Notes: a model not told the origin generated them from the sequence alone. A stretch of DNA of 64,000 nucleotides from Prauserella muralis (GCF_003202285.1 NZ_MASW01000002.1:1426001-1490000); one strand, 5' to 3'; shown: positions 1-8,383, counted from the first letter of the stretch. Numbers and translations: made by a program.

Positions 1-19
1 CTGTGCCGGAGGAGGAAAG

Positions 20-424
20 ATGCCACTCTCCGAGCATGAGCAGCGGCTGCTCGACCAGATCGAGCGCGAGCTCTATGCCGAGGACCCCAAGTTCGCATCG
101 CAGGTACGTGGCGCCAGGATGCGCCGCCCGACGCGCCGCAGGCGCATCCAGGGCATAGCCCTGTTCGTGGTGGGCATCGCGTTGCTGGTGCTCGGCGTCG
201 TGGTGCCGTTCCGGGTTGCCGAGATCCCGCTCGTGAGCGTGCTCGGGTTCCTGGTGATGTTCTTCGGGGTCCTGCTCGCCGTCACTGCCATGCGAACCCG
301 TGGGGAGCCGAGCGAGACGGAAGCCAAGAGCGCGGGCGGCGGCGGAGCAGGAAAGCCGGCGCGCCGCAGCTCCTTCGCGCAGCGCATGGAAGAGCGTTTC
401 CGACAGCGTTTCGACGACCGCTAG
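20..424 (+). CDS. DUF3040 family small membrane protein
   Basis: A 134-aa protein whose N-terminal stretch (PLSEHEQRLLDQIERELYAEDP) is the hallmark of the actinobacterial DUF3040 family. That family is usually about 130 aa with two closely spaced membrane segments. Here residues about 47-65 and 69-90 are hydrophobic and could form a helical hairpin, followed by a basic, disordered C-terminus. A GGAGGA ribosome binding site lies 5 nt before the ATG. No enzymatic motif is visible and the molecular function of the family is unknown to me. Genes of this family often lie near mraZ in actinobacteria (recollection). A strong hairpin follows the stop codon. Confidence 0.85.
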   Translation: MPLSEHEQRLLDQIERELYAEDPKFASQVRGARMRRPTRRRRIQGIALFVVGIALLVLGVVVPFRVAEIPLVSVLGFLVMFFGVLLAVTAMRTRGEPSETEAKSAGGGGAGKPARRSSFAQRMEERFRQRFDDR

Positions 425-447
425 CCCCTCCGGCAACCACAGCGATC

Positions 448-479
448 ACGAAGCAGGGCGCCACGGCGCCCTGCTTCGT
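448..479 (+). terminator. Perfect 15-bp hairpin after the DUF3040 gene
   Basis: ACGAAGCAGGGCGCC at 448-462 is followed after 2 nt by its exact reverse complement at 465-479. The stem starts 24 nt after the stop codon. It lacks a T-run, as is common for terminators in GC-rich actinobacteria. It can act in both directions between this gene and the convergent transglutaminase gene. Confidence 0.75.
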
Positions 480-500
480 CGTGCGTGCCCGCCACCCGCC

Positions 501-584
501 CCGCGAGTTCTGCACCCAGGCCCGCGAGTCCTGCACCCAGGCCCGCGAGTTCTGCGTTCGGGCCCGCGAGTTCTGCGCTGGTAA
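501..584. repeat. Four tandem copies of a 21-bp intergenic repeat
   Basis: Four units start at 501, 522, 543 and 564, each beginning CCGCGAGTTCTGC (unit 2 has T to C at its ninth base). They are exactly 21 bp apart with no spacers. The tail is ACCCAGGC in units 1-2, GTTCGGGC in unit 3 and degenerate in unit 4. The array lies between two convergent genes. A related array occurs at 27527-27633. Read in one frame it would encode a REFCTQA-like heptad, but the position after a terminator argues against translation. Confidence 0.85.
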
Positions 585-641
585 CCGAGCGGAACGCCGC
601 GGATCGAACGGTGCCGCAGGGGAAGCTTTCCGCGGAGGGGC

Positions 642-3128
642 TCAGGTGGCGGGGGTGCGGCGGCGGAACAGGGAGCGGGGGAGCAGCCTGCCGCGCCAGG
701 ACAGCGGCGCGCTGCGCCGCAGGGCGCCGCGGAGCCCGGTGAAGGCGCGCGCGAACTCGGCGTCCGGGCCACCGGCCGGGCTGTACCACGAGCGCTCCAC
801 GACGGTGACCACCGTGCGCAGGTCGTTCTTGCCGCGTTCGTCCAGGTGATGGCGCTGCGCCACCTTCTGCGCGGCCAGCCGCACCGTGTCGCTGCGCGGG
901 ATGGTGATCCCGCGGTCGGCGCACTCGTCGAGCAACTCGTCCCAGGCCGCGTTGGCGGCCGCAGGCTCGCGGGCGGCGATCACGCGCAGCCTGCGCCGGC
1001 GCACCAGCTCCCGCACGGCGGCGGGACCCAGGCCGACCGCCGCGGTCACCAGCAGCGCCAGTGCCACGGTCCAGTGCAGCTGCCAGGCCAGCAGCAGCAG
1101 CGCGAGCGCCAGCAGCCCGCCGCCCAGCGGCCGGACCCAGCGGGGCACCGGCGGGACGGTGGACCGGTGCCTGCCGGTGATCACCCGCCTGCCGAGCACG
1201 GCCGCCGCCGCCAGCAACGCCACACCCAGCAGCGCCGTCACCAGCGCGCTCCACCCCGCCCAGGACGGCGCCGCGTAGATCGGCCGCTGCGGCTGCGCGG
1301 TGTTGCCCTGCGTGGGTTCCTCCGGCAGCGCGGCGGCGGACGACGACTCGCTCGACGAGGCGGTCGGCACCTCGTCGTCGGCGCCGGAGGACGGGTCGCC
1401 GGACACGTCGTCCGGCTGCAGGTACGGCGGGATGTAGCCGCGCCCGTCGGACAACGGGGTCGGGTCGAAGCTCACCCAGCCCTGATCGCCGAAGTACACC
1501 TCGACCCACGCGTGCGCGTCCTGCGAGGTGATGCTGCGGTAGGCGCCGGTCGGATAACCGGTGGTGAAGCCGACCGCGACCCGTGAGGGGATGCCGATCG
1601 ACCGCAGCATCACGGCCATCGCCGAGGCGTACTGCTCGCAGAAGCCGCGTTTGCCGTTGAGGAGGAAGTCCGCGAGCGCGTCCGGGTCGTTGGCGGGCGC
1701 CGTCTCGGTGTCGTACTCGAAGCCGTTGGCGGGGCTGAAGTACTGCCAGATGGCCTCGGCGCGGTCGAAGTTGTTGGTCGCGTTCGCGGTGAGCCGCTGC
1801 GCGAGCTGGTGCACCCGCGGATCGACGTCGTCCACGGTGGTGTAGACCGGCGGCAGCTGCTCGGTCTGCGGGTCGGCGATGCGCAGCTCCGCCTTCGTCG
1901 GCTCCCGCAGCGACGCGATCTCGAAGTAGGGCGCAGGGCGCTGCCTGCGTTCACGGAACACCGTGCCGCTGGTGCGGTCGTAGAACCAGCCCTCGGACAC
2001 GTTGCGCAGCCCGCGCGGCGCGCCGTACACCGGCAGCCACAGGTCGTACCAGTTGACCGGCTCGATGCGGATCTCCCGGCTCTCGCCGTAGCCGTCGTCG
2101 CCGGGCGCCGCGGGCAGCGGCCCGTTGGCGGGCACGCCCGCGGGCATCGGACCCTCGGGCAGGCCCCAGCCCTCGTTCGGCCGGTAGGTGTCGAGCGTGA
2201 ACGCCCGCAGCAGGCGCCGGTCGTCGCCGAGCCCGCGGACCCGGAACAGCTCGACGTTGGAGCCCTGGTCGAGCATGCCACGCAGCGACGTGAACGGGTT
2301 CACGCCCAGTCCGCCCGGCACGCGGGAGCCGCCGGGCGTGGAGCCGGGCAGGCTGCCCTCGGTGCCGATCGCGGTCACCGTGGAGCCTGCCACCAGGCCC
2401 ACCACCAGCGACAGGGCGACCACCGTCACCGGGGCGGACGCCGAGCCGGGGGAGGCGCCGAGCCCCGGCGAGCTGCGGTTGCGCCAGCGGCGGTGCCGGT
2501 GACTGCCGTCCACGGCGAGCAGCCCCGCGAACGCGGCGGCGCCCACCGCGAACGTCCACCACGGCAGCAGCTCGCCCGCCAGCGCCGAGGGCACCGCGTA
2601 GACGCACAGCAGGATCAGCCCGGTCGCGGCGGGCGCCGCCGCCGCCACGGCGAGCGTGTCGACCAGGATCGCCACGAGCCCGATCGCGATCGTGACCAGG
2701 CACAGGATCGGCGTGCTGGGCTCCACCGGCGGCAGCCCGGTGCGGATCTCGTCGAACGCCGCCACCAGCACGTCGTTCAGCTCCGACAGCGCCGCCGGTC
2801 CCGGGATCACCGCGAGGATCCCGCTGCGTGTGAACACGCCGATCACGAGGAACAGCAGCACGAGCAGCTGGGCCATCCCGACCACCAGCGGGGGCACCCG
2901 CAGCGAGCGCAGGGCCAGCCCGGTGCAGCCGACGAGGACGGTGGCCACGATGAGGTAGGCCAGCCAGGACCAGCCCTGGATCACGCCGGTGAGCGAGGTC
3001 GCGGCGGCCACGGTGGCCAGCCCGGCGACCGCGGGCGTGAGCACGCCACCCGCGGCAGCGGGCGGCGGCGCCTGCGGAGGCTGCGGCGGGGCGGACGGGC
3101 GCGGTCGCGGCGGGGCGGGGGCGCTCAC
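642..3128 (-). CDS. Membrane-anchored transglutaminase-like protein (TgpA type, DUF4129 tail)
   Basis: About 828 aa from the GTG at 3128, chosen because GGAGGA lies 5 nt upstream and because it overlaps the stop of the preceding gene as GTGA. The frame is open further upstream, but that part overlaps the DUF58 gene and is a shadow. The N-terminal 220 residues hold several hydrophobic segments. A periplasmic-side transglutaminase core follows, with the Cys-His-Asp triad in the contexts KRGFCEQYASAMA, SQDAHAWVEVYF and SFDPTPL. Two more membrane segments and a cytoplasmic DUF4129-like tail complete the protein. It is the last gene of the moxR-DUF58-transglutaminase operon, a widespread bacterial trio. 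A cell-envelope role is inferred; substrates are unknown. Confidence 0.9.
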   Translation of the reverse strand: MSAPAPPRPRPSAPPQPPQAPPPAAAGGVLTPAVAGLATVAAATSLTGVIQGWSWLAYLIVATVLVGCTGLALRSLRVPPLVVGMAQLLVLLFLVIGVFTRSGILAVIPGPAALSELNDVLVAAFDEIRTGLPPVEPSTPILCLVTIAIGLVAILVDTLAVAAAAPAATGLILLCVYAVPSALAGELLPWWTFAVGAAAFAGLLAVDGSHRHRRWRNRSSPGLGASPGSASAPVTVVALSLVVGLVAGSTVTAIGTEGSLPGSTPGGSRVPGGLGVNPFTSLRGMLDQGSNVELFRVRGLGDDRRLLRAFTLDTYRPNEGWGLPEGPMPAGVPANGPLPAAPGDDGYGESREIRIEPVNWYDLWLPVYGAPRGLRNVSEGWFYDRTSGTVFRERRQRPAPYFEIASLREPTKAELRIADPQTEQLPPVYTTVDDVDPRVHQLAQRLTANATNNFDRAEAIWQYFSPANGFEYDTETAPANDPDALADFLLNGKRGFCEQYASAMAVMLRSIGIPSRVAVGFTTGYPTGAYRSITSQDAHAWVEVYFGDQGWVSFDPTPLSDGRGYIPPYLQPDDVSGDPSSGADDEVPTASSSESSSAAALPEEPTQGNTAQPQRPIYAAPSWAGWSALVTALLGVALLAAAAVLGRRVITGRHRSTVPPVPRWVRPLGGGLLALALLLLAWQLHWTVALALLVTAAVGLGPAAVRELVRRRRLRVIAAREPAAANAAWDELLDECADRGITIPRSDTVRLAAQKVAQRHHLDERGKNDLRTVVTVVERSWYSPAGGPDAEFARAFTGLRGALRRSAPLSWRGRLLPRSLFRRRTPAT

Positions 3129-4453
3129 GCGGGTCCTCCGATCAGGGAGGCGCCCGGCGCGATCGTCCCGCACAGCTCGCCCCACACGTGCGTCATCGGG
3201 CTGCCCGGCGCCGCGATCACGACACCCCAGCCCGCCGCGCGCAGCAGTGTCGCCGACTCCTCGGTGGTCGACCCGCGGTGCTCGGCTCCGCCGTCGCCCG
3301 CCCACGCGGGCGCGTCGAGCAGGACCGCGAGGCTGCGGGTGCCGCGGGGCCGGTACTTGGTCAGCTCGTGCACCGACTCGGCGCTCACCGTGCCGAGCAC
3401 GGCGATCAGCTCTTGGCCCTGCGCCGGGTCGAACCCGGTGGTGATGTCGCGCTCGTGCGCGGGCTGCAGCGCCGCGAGCGCGTCGAGCACGATGTTGTCG
3501 TGGCTGGGCCCGCCCCCGCCAGGGGTGTCGGCCAGCACCCTGCCGTGCTCGCTGACCAGGCGGACCCGGTGGCCCGCCCGGCCCAGATGCAAGCAGACAC
3601 TGGCGGCGAACTCGACGGCCCACTCCAGGCTCGCCGTCGACCCGGTGCCGTGGTGGGCGGCGCCGCGGTGGTCGAGCAGGACGGTCGTGCCGCCCCGCCA
3701 CGGGCGCTCCTCGACCCGGACCATGATCTCGTCGCGGTGGGCGGTGGAGCGCCAGTGCACCTTGCGCATGTCGTCGCCCTGCCGGTACTGGCGCACCACG
3801 ACGTCGGTCTCGCCCTGCCCGGCGTGCAGGCGGATGCTGCCGTCGTCACCGGCACCGATGCCCGCGCCGATCGGCAGCCCCCACAGCCTCGTCACCCTGG
3901 GCACCACCACCAGCCGCGAGTGGCCGATGAGCTCCTGCTCGAACTCGCACAGGCCGAACGGATCGGTGATCGTCGCGCGCAGCGGGCCGACCTGCTGGAT
4001 GCCGCGCAGGCTCGGCTGCACCGGGTAGCGCAGGGCGACGCTGCGGTGGTGCGGCAGCCGCTCCACGACGAACCGGGGCCGGGAGCCCAGCGTGTACGGG
4101 ATGCCGTCCTCGAGCAGCACGTCACCGGCGGGCAGCCGGCCGCCGCGCCAGAGGTCCAGCTGCACCTCGCCGTGCCCGCCGACGGCGACCCGGTCGGGCA
4201 GCAGCGTGCGCGTGGCCCTGATCCGGACCCTCGACGCCGACGCCAGCAGCGCGACGAACAGCGGCAGCGCGATGACGAACACCGCAACGCGCAGCAGGTC
4301 GCGCTCGTTGAGCACGGCGGAGCAGACGGCCGCGGCGACACCGGCCGCGAGCAGGCAGCGCCCGCGTGTGGTCAGCCCGGACAGCGAACGCCACAGCGCC
4401 TGCCGCGAGCCCTGCCGCGCGGGCGGTTCACCGGGATGGACCGGCCGGGTCAC
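3125..4453 (-). CDS. DUF58 domain protein, MoxR partner
   Basis: 442 aa from the GTG at 4453, which overlaps the moxR stop as GTGA. Two N-terminal hydrophobic stretches (LTTRGRCLLAAGVAAAVCSA and VAVFVIALPLFVALLA) anchor it. The conserved DUF58 signature is visible as RQYRQGDDMRKVHWRSTAHR. The C-terminal half has a von Willebrand A-like outline, beginning VLLDHRGAA. DUF58 proteins are the usual adaptors or targets of MoxR AAA+ ATPases; the actual client is unknown. It is coupled by a 4-bp overlap to the downstream transglutaminase gene. Confidence 0.9.
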   Translation of the reverse strand: MTRPVHPGEPPARQGSRQALWRSLSGLTTRGRCLLAAGVAAAVCSAVLNERDLLRVAVFVIALPLFVALLASASRVRIRATRTLLPDRVAVGGHGEVQLDLWRGGRLPAGDVLLEDGIPYTLGSRPRFVVERLPHHRSVALRYPVQPSLRGIQQVGPLRATITDPFGLCEFEQELIGHSRLVVVPRVTRLWGLPIGAGIGAGDDGSIRLHAGQGETDVVVRQYRQGDDMRKVHWRSTAHRDEIMVRVEERPWRGGTTVLLDHRGAAHHGTGSTASLEWAVEFAASVCLHLGRAGHRVRLVSEHGRVLADTPGGGGPSHDNIVLDALAALQPAHERDITTGFDPAQGQELIAVLGTVSAESVHELTKYRPRGTRSLAVLLDAPAWAGDGGAEHRGSTTEESATLLRAAGWGVVIAAPGSPMTHVWGELCGTIAPGASLIGGPA

Positions 4454-5535
4454 CGATGGCCTAGTCCGTTGCCGTGGGGAACGGGCACCCGGTGCAGCAC
4501 ACCGCGGACCACGTCGACGGCCGAACGGCGCGCGGCGTGCGCCTCGGTGGTGAGCACGAGCCGGTGCGCGAGCACGGGCACCGCGACGGCGTGCAGATCG
4601 TCCGGCACGACGTACTCGCGGCCCGACAGCGCCGCCTGCGCGCGCGCCGCGCGCACGAGCTGCAACGTCGCTCGGGGCGACGCCCCCAGCCGCAGCTCCG
4701 GCACCTGGCGGGTGGCCGAGACCAGCTCCACGGCGTACTGGCGCACCTCGGGCGCGATGTGCATGCCCCGCACGGCCTCGATGAGGCGATGCACGGTGGC
4801 CGCGTCGGCCACCGGTTCCAGGCTGCTGAGCGGGTTCTGCCCGGCGTGCTCGTCGACCATGGCCAGCTCGGCCTGCGGGTCCGGGTAGCCGATCGACACG
4901 CGTGCGGTGAACCGGTCGCGCTGCGCCTCGGGCAGGGCGTAGGTGCCCTCCATCTCGATCGGGTTCTGGGTGGCGATCACCATGAACGGCTCGTCGAGGT
5001 GATAGGTCGTCGTGTCGACGGTGACCTGCCGCTCCTCCATGCACTCCAGCAGCGCCGACTGCGTCTTCGGCGAGGCGCGGTTGATCTCGTCGCCGACCAC
5101 GATGTTGGCGAACACCGGGCCGGGCCGGAACTCGAAGTCGGCCCGCTGCCGGTTGTAGATGGAGACGCCCGTGACGTCGCTGGGCAGCAGGTCCGGCGTG
5201 AACTGGATGCGGCTGACCGTGCAGTCGATGGAGCGGGCCAGCGCCTTGGCCAGCGACGTCTTGCCGACGCCTGGCACGTCCTCGACCAGCAGGTGACCCT
5301 CGGCGAGCAGCGTGACCAGCGCGATGCGCACCACCTCGGGCTTGCCGACGAGCACCCGCTCGACGTTGTTCGCGATCCGCCGGGCGGTGTCGTGCAGTTC
5401 GTCGAGCCCGGCGGGGTGGGAGTGCCCGGGGGAGGCGCCGTTGGGATACGTCTCGCCCGGGCGGTAGGGCACCTGCCCGGGTGTCTGCTCCCCGCTGAGT
5501 TCGGCGGTTGAAGCAGACTGTGCTCTCGACGTCAC
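4450..5535 (-). CDS. moxR: MoxR-family AAA+ ATPase
   Basis: 361 aa from the GTG at 5535, selected because a strong AGGAGGT site lies 5-6 nt upstream; a start at 5571 would ignore it. Walker A reads EDVPGVGKTSLAKALA, Walker B reads IVVGDEINRASPKTQSALLE, and a sensor-like ATQNPIEMEGTYALPEAQRDRF follows, all typical of MoxR. The family acts as a chaperone-like ATPase for metal or envelope protein maturation together with DUF58 partners. It is first in a three-gene operon with 4-bp overlaps throughout. The upstream region is shared with the divergent ESX-type cassette. Confidence 0.93.
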   Translation of the reverse strand: MTSRAQSASTAELSGEQTPGQVPYRPGETYPNGASPGHSHPAGLDELHDTARRIANNVERVLVGKPEVVRIALVTLLAEGHLLVEDVPGVGKTSLAKALARSIDCTVSRIQFTPDLLPSDVTGVSIYNRQRADFEFRPGPVFANIVVGDEINRASPKTQSALLECMEERQVTVDTTTYHLDEPFMVIATQNPIEMEGTYALPEAQRDRFTARVSIGYPDPQAELAMVDEHAGQNPLSSLEPVADAATVHRLIEAVRGMHIAPEVRQYAVELVSATRQVPELRLGASPRATLQLVRAARAQAALSGREYVVPDDLHAVAVPVLAHRLVLTTEAHAARRSAVDVVRGVLHRVPVPHGNGLGHR

Positions 5536-5750
5536 ACGACCTCCTGGTGCCGAAGCCCTCGCGCATGCCACGAACGTGTGGTGATCATTCGTGTGCCGGG
5601 CTGGTTGTCGCCCTTCCCAAGCCTGCCACGAAGTGTGTCAAACCCGGGCGAACTGCGCGCCACAACCCCGTGCTCACGCACTGTCACGATAGTTCTTGCC
5701 CTGTTCAGGTGAGAGGAACCGGGGGCTCCCGGTAACGGTGGGTTCTGACC

Positions 5751-5756
5751 TATGCT
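5751..5756 (+). promoter_or_regulatory. Candidate -10 element for the ESX-type cassette
   Basis: TATGCT lies 38 nt before the first start codon of the cassette and fits the actinobacterial TANNNT -10 pattern. No convincing -35 hexamer is seen at the usual distance. The 259-bp gap (5536-5794) also serves the divergent moxR operon. Confidence 0.4.
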
Positions 5757-5794
5757 CGGAGCGAAACCGGTCGGCTACGAAAGAGGCGCGGGCG

Positions 5795-6169
5795 ATGGCC
5801 GAGGTGGCAGTCACGACGGGCGGAACAGCGGCGGTGTCGCCGGTGCCTGCCGAGGCTTTCGCCGTCTCACCGGAGCTGGCCTCCGACGCGTTCCGGCGGC
5901 TGAGTCAGCTGCAGGACGTCGTGGGCCAGATGGTCAGGCAGGCCAAGGTACTCGGCCGGTCGGTGCCGCTGGGCGGCGGGTACGCCGGTGAGGTCGGCGA
6001 GTTCATGGCCAGGTACGGCCTCGACGGCGACGGCTCGGCCGTCGCGTCGCTGACCCGGTTCGGCCGGGAGCTGGAGAACCTCAAGACGCAGATCACCGTG
6101 GCGCTGGAGCGCTACGAGCGCGAGGACGAGGCGGCGGCCGACGGCGTCGACTGCAAGGGCGGTGGCTGA
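5795..6169 (+). CDS. Small helical protein with a C-terminal type VII secretion-like signal
   Basis: 124 aa from the ATG at 5795. The sequence is predicted helical, with a Gly-rich turn (PLGGGYAGEVGEF) between two helical arms, like WXG100/PE-type ESX substrates. Near the C-terminus it has YEREDE, which fits the YxxxD/E secretion motif on the second helix. There is no signal peptide or enzymatic motif. It is the first gene of a tight four-gene unit that ends with an EspG chaperone, which supports the ESX-substrate reading. The assignment rests on motif and context, not on clear homology. Confidence 0.7.
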   Translation: MAEVAVTTGGTAAVSPVPAEAFAVSPELASDAFRRLSQLQDVVGQMVRQAKVLGRSVPLGGGYAGEVGEFMARYGLDGDGSAVASLTRFGRELENLKTQITVALERYEREDEAAADGVDCKGGG

Positions 6170-6710
6170 CGGCGTGCCGATCCGTCGCCCGTTACTGCTG
6201 CTGTGCTGTGCCGGCGTCGCCGTGCTGGGCACGGCCTGCGGCCAGCCGCGCACCGAGGCGGGCACGCCCGTCGCGGCGTCCGCCTCCGCCACCACCGCCA
6301 CCGCACCGGCCGCGAGCCGGGGCGCCCTCGACCCGTGCGCGCTGCTCGGCCCTGCCGACCGGTCGGCGGCGGGGCTCACCTCGCCGGGGGTGGCCAAGCG
6401 GGTCGGCGAGGCCAGCGCGTGCGACTACACCGAACCCGGCACCTTCGGCGTCACGATCACCGTCGACGGCACCTCCGGCCTCGCGGACCTCCGGACGGAG
6501 CACGGCAGGGCGGAGCCGCTGCGCATCGGCGCGCACGACGCGCTGCGGGTGGCCGACGAGCAGGCCGACGACGGCACCTGTGCGGTGCTGCTCGGCACGG
6601 GCGAGTCCGCGAGTGTGCACGTCGACGTCAGCAACAGCAGCTTCAGTGACACCGCGCTGGCCTGCGACCGGGCGCGGACGGTGGCCGACCTGATCGAGGC
6701 GAGGTTGTAG
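6162..6710 (+). CDS. DUF3558 family lipoprotein
   Basis: 182 aa from the GTG at 6162, which overlaps the previous gene by 8 nt; a GTG at 6174 is an alternative start. A basic N-terminus, hydrophobic segment (PLLLLCCAGVAVLGTACG) and a lipobox-like GTAC place it as an exported lipoprotein. A Ser/Thr/Ala-rich linker follows. The mature domain contains DPCALLGPADRSAAG and an ACDYTEPGTF segment, typical of DUF3558, a family confined to actinobacteria and abundant in Pseudonocardiaceae. Function is unknown. Position between two ESX-like substrates suggests it belongs to the same secreted module. Confidence 0.85.
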   Translation: MADGVPIRRPLLLLCCAGVAVLGTACGQPRTEAGTPVAASASATTATAPAASRGALDPCALLGPADRSAAGLTSPGVAKRVGEASACDYTEPGTFGVTITVDGTSGLADLRTEHGRAEPLRIGAHDALRVADEQADDGTCAVLLGTGESASVHVDVSNSSFSDTALACDRARTVADLIEARL

Positions 6711-7280
6711 ATGAGCGAGGCGGCGGCGCCCGGCGAGCGGCGGCGGTACGAAAGCTACTCCCACGAGGAACTGAAGGCCGAGGTGGAGACCGGCAACGAG
6801 CCGGGTGAGGCCGGGGAGATCGGCGCAGGCTGGGCGGAGCTGGGCAGGCAGCTGCACGACTCGATCGACGAGCTCGTGACGCTGTCGGGGTCGAGTGAGC
6901 AGCTGTGGCAGGGTCCCGCGGGTGAGGCCCTGCGCGCGGTACTGGACCGCGCCGCGCACTGGTCGGCCGAGACCGCCGTCGCGTCGGCTGCCGTGGGCGA
7001 CGCCGTGGCCAGGCAGGCCGAGGCCGCGGCCCGCGCGAGGGCACAGATGCCGGAGCCGGTGGGCTACGACCCGGCGGCGATGATCCGCGACGCCGCGTCG
7101 AGCGGCAGCATCCTCGCGCTCGCCGGGCTGTCCGCTGCGCTGACGGCGCGCGCGGCCGAGGCGGAGTCCGCCCGGCAGCGGGCCGTCGACGTGCTCTACG
7201 CGCGTGACGAGGCGCTCGCCTCCGCCCTGCCGGACGTGTCGTTCTCGGCACCGCCTCCGCTGACCTCGGGCTCACCGTGA
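6711..7280 (+). CDS. WXG/PPE-like protein, probable ESX substrate
   Basis: 189 aa; the ATG follows the previous stop codon directly. The N-terminus (SYSHEELKAEVETGNEPG) resembles PPE-like proteins of Pseudonocardiaceae. A WxG motif occurs in SEQLWQGPAGEALRAV, followed by long alanine-rich helices that could form the paired-helix fold of ESX substrates. No signal peptide is present. It is flanked by the DUF3558 lipoprotein and by EspG, the chaperone that binds PPE-type proteins in mycobacteria. Partnership with the 124-aa protein at 5795 (PE-like) is inferred. Confidence 0.75.
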   Translation: MSEAAAPGERRRYESYSHEELKAEVETGNEPGEAGEIGAGWAELGRQLHDSIDELVTLSGSSEQLWQGPAGEALRAVLDRAAHWSAETAVASAAVGDAVARQAEAAARARAQMPEPVGYDPAAMIRDAASSGSILALAGLSAALTARAAEAESARQRAVDVLYARDEALASALPDVSFSAPPPLTSGSP

Positions 7281-8026
7281 TCCGCGTCTCCGCGTCGGCC
7301 TTCGACATCCTGTGGTCGGACCTGGGCCACCGGCTGCCGCCGTCGCCGCTGGCCGTGCGCAGCGTCGGGCGGACCGACGCGGAACGTGCCGCGATCCGGC
7401 GCGACGTCTACGCCAACCTCGCCGAGCGAGGGCTGCACTCCGGCGGCGAGCTCGACGCCACGCTGCGCGAGCGGCTGGACCTGCTGGCCGGTGCGTCGGT
7501 GTACGTCGAGTGCGAGGCGATGCTGGACGTGAACGAGCCCGAGCCGGTGCGGGCGGTCGCCGCCGTGCGCGGCGCACAGGGCGTGCTGGCCGTGCAGCCG
7601 CAGCGCACGATCGGGCTCGAGGCGGTCCGCGACGGTGAGCTGTTCTCCGCCGCGGTCGGGGTGCTGCCCGCCTTCGAGCCGGGGCCGGGCTACGGCGTGA
7701 GCCTGCCGTCTGCGGCGCTGGGCGGCGCCGCGCAGGATCCGGTGTACGGCCAGGGCGCCTCGCGCGGCTCCCGCGCCTTCGAGCAGCAGCTCCGGGAGGT
7801 GCTGGCGATCCAGGCGCGGCCGGTGCTGGGCGCGGGGCAGTTCTCGGTGCGGGTGCGCCGCGACGGCGCGCTGCGCAGGCTGGGCGGCCTCAGCTGGTTC
7901 GTCACCGACGTCGGTGCCTACCTGGGTACGGTCGCGCTCGGCAGGGGCGGCGAGGACTGGGTCAGCGTCGCTCCGGCCGACCACGAGCGCCTGGCGTCGC
8001 GGCTCGCCGACCTGCTCGACGCCTGA
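7277..8026 (+). CDS. EspG-family ESX secretion chaperone
   Basis: 249 aa from the GTG at 7277, overlapping the previous stop as GTGA. The start (SASAFDILWSDLGHRLPPSPL), the RRDVYANLAERGL helix and the alternating beta-strand pattern are those of the EspG family. In mycobacteria EspG binds the tip of PPE proteins in PE/PPE dimers and keeps them soluble for ESX export. No ESX core genes (eccB, eccC, eccD, mycP) lie in this window. This cassette is therefore an orphan substrate-chaperone unit that would rely on a system elsewhere. Confidence 0.85.
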   Translation: MIRVSASAFDILWSDLGHRLPPSPLAVRSVGRTDAERAAIRRDVYANLAERGLHSGGELDATLRERLDLLAGASVYVECEAMLDVNEPEPVRAVAAVRGAQGVLAVQPQRTIGLEAVRDGELFSAAVGVLPAFEPGPGYGVSLPSAALGGAAQDPVYGQGASRGSRAFEQQLREVLAIQARPVLGAGQFSVRVRRDGALRRLGGLSWFVTDVGAYLGTVALGRGGEDWVSVAPADHERLASRLADLLDA

Positions 8027-8261
8027 GCGACCTCCCGCGGCGGTGCCGGCCGCCCCACGTCCCACCACCGGCATCCCCCACGATCCACCACCGGGACCCC
8101 GGTGACCGCTCGTCGGCGCCTCCGGTGGCGTCCCGCGGACGCCCGGAGCGGGCTCGGCATCACCCACGGCGGCGATGGCCCCCCACGGAGCCCCACCCGC
8201 ACCCCACCCTGTTGACCTGGGAAAACTCCGCGAGCATGCGCACGATCGGGCTGTTTCGCCG
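8027..8261. other. Intergenic upstream of the mraZ promoter
   Basis: Part of a 357-bp gene-free gap. It holds a direct repeat, CCACCACCGG, at 8062-8071 and 8085-8094, and otherwise nothing I can assign. No open frame here looks like a gene. The regulatory part of the gap is described separately. Confidence 0.5.
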
Positions 8262-8303
8262 TTGACTGTGGCGGAAAGTGGGGTACGGTGGTGCTCAGTG
8301 GGG
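8262..8303 (+). promoter_or_regulatory. mraZ promoter with four 10-bp-phased MraZ boxes
   Basis: A -35 element TTGACT (8262-8267) and a -10 element TACGGT (8284-8289) are separated by 16 bp. Four GTGGNG hexamers start at 8268, 8278, 8288 and 8298, exactly one helical turn apart, spanning the spacer, the -10 and the predicted start site. MraZ is known to bind arrays of TGGG-containing direct repeats in its own promoter. The layout implies autorepression of the mraZ-rsmH-ftsL-ftsI operon. Confidence 0.8.
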
Positions 8304-8383
8304 CGGAAGGGAGCCTCGTGGCCGATCTCGGCAGGATCCGCGCTCGTGGGTTCGGCACTGGTCGGTAGGGGAGGTGGTGGCCG

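Noticed and set aside
501..584. CRISPR-like array
   Set aside because: The 21-bp units are directly adjacent with no unique spacers, and there are no cas genes in the window.
3129..3701. N-terminal extension of the transglutaminase frame by about 190 residues
   Set aside because: It runs through the DUF58 gene, is extremely Arg-rich, and the GTG at 3128 has a good ribosome binding site and a GTGA overlap.
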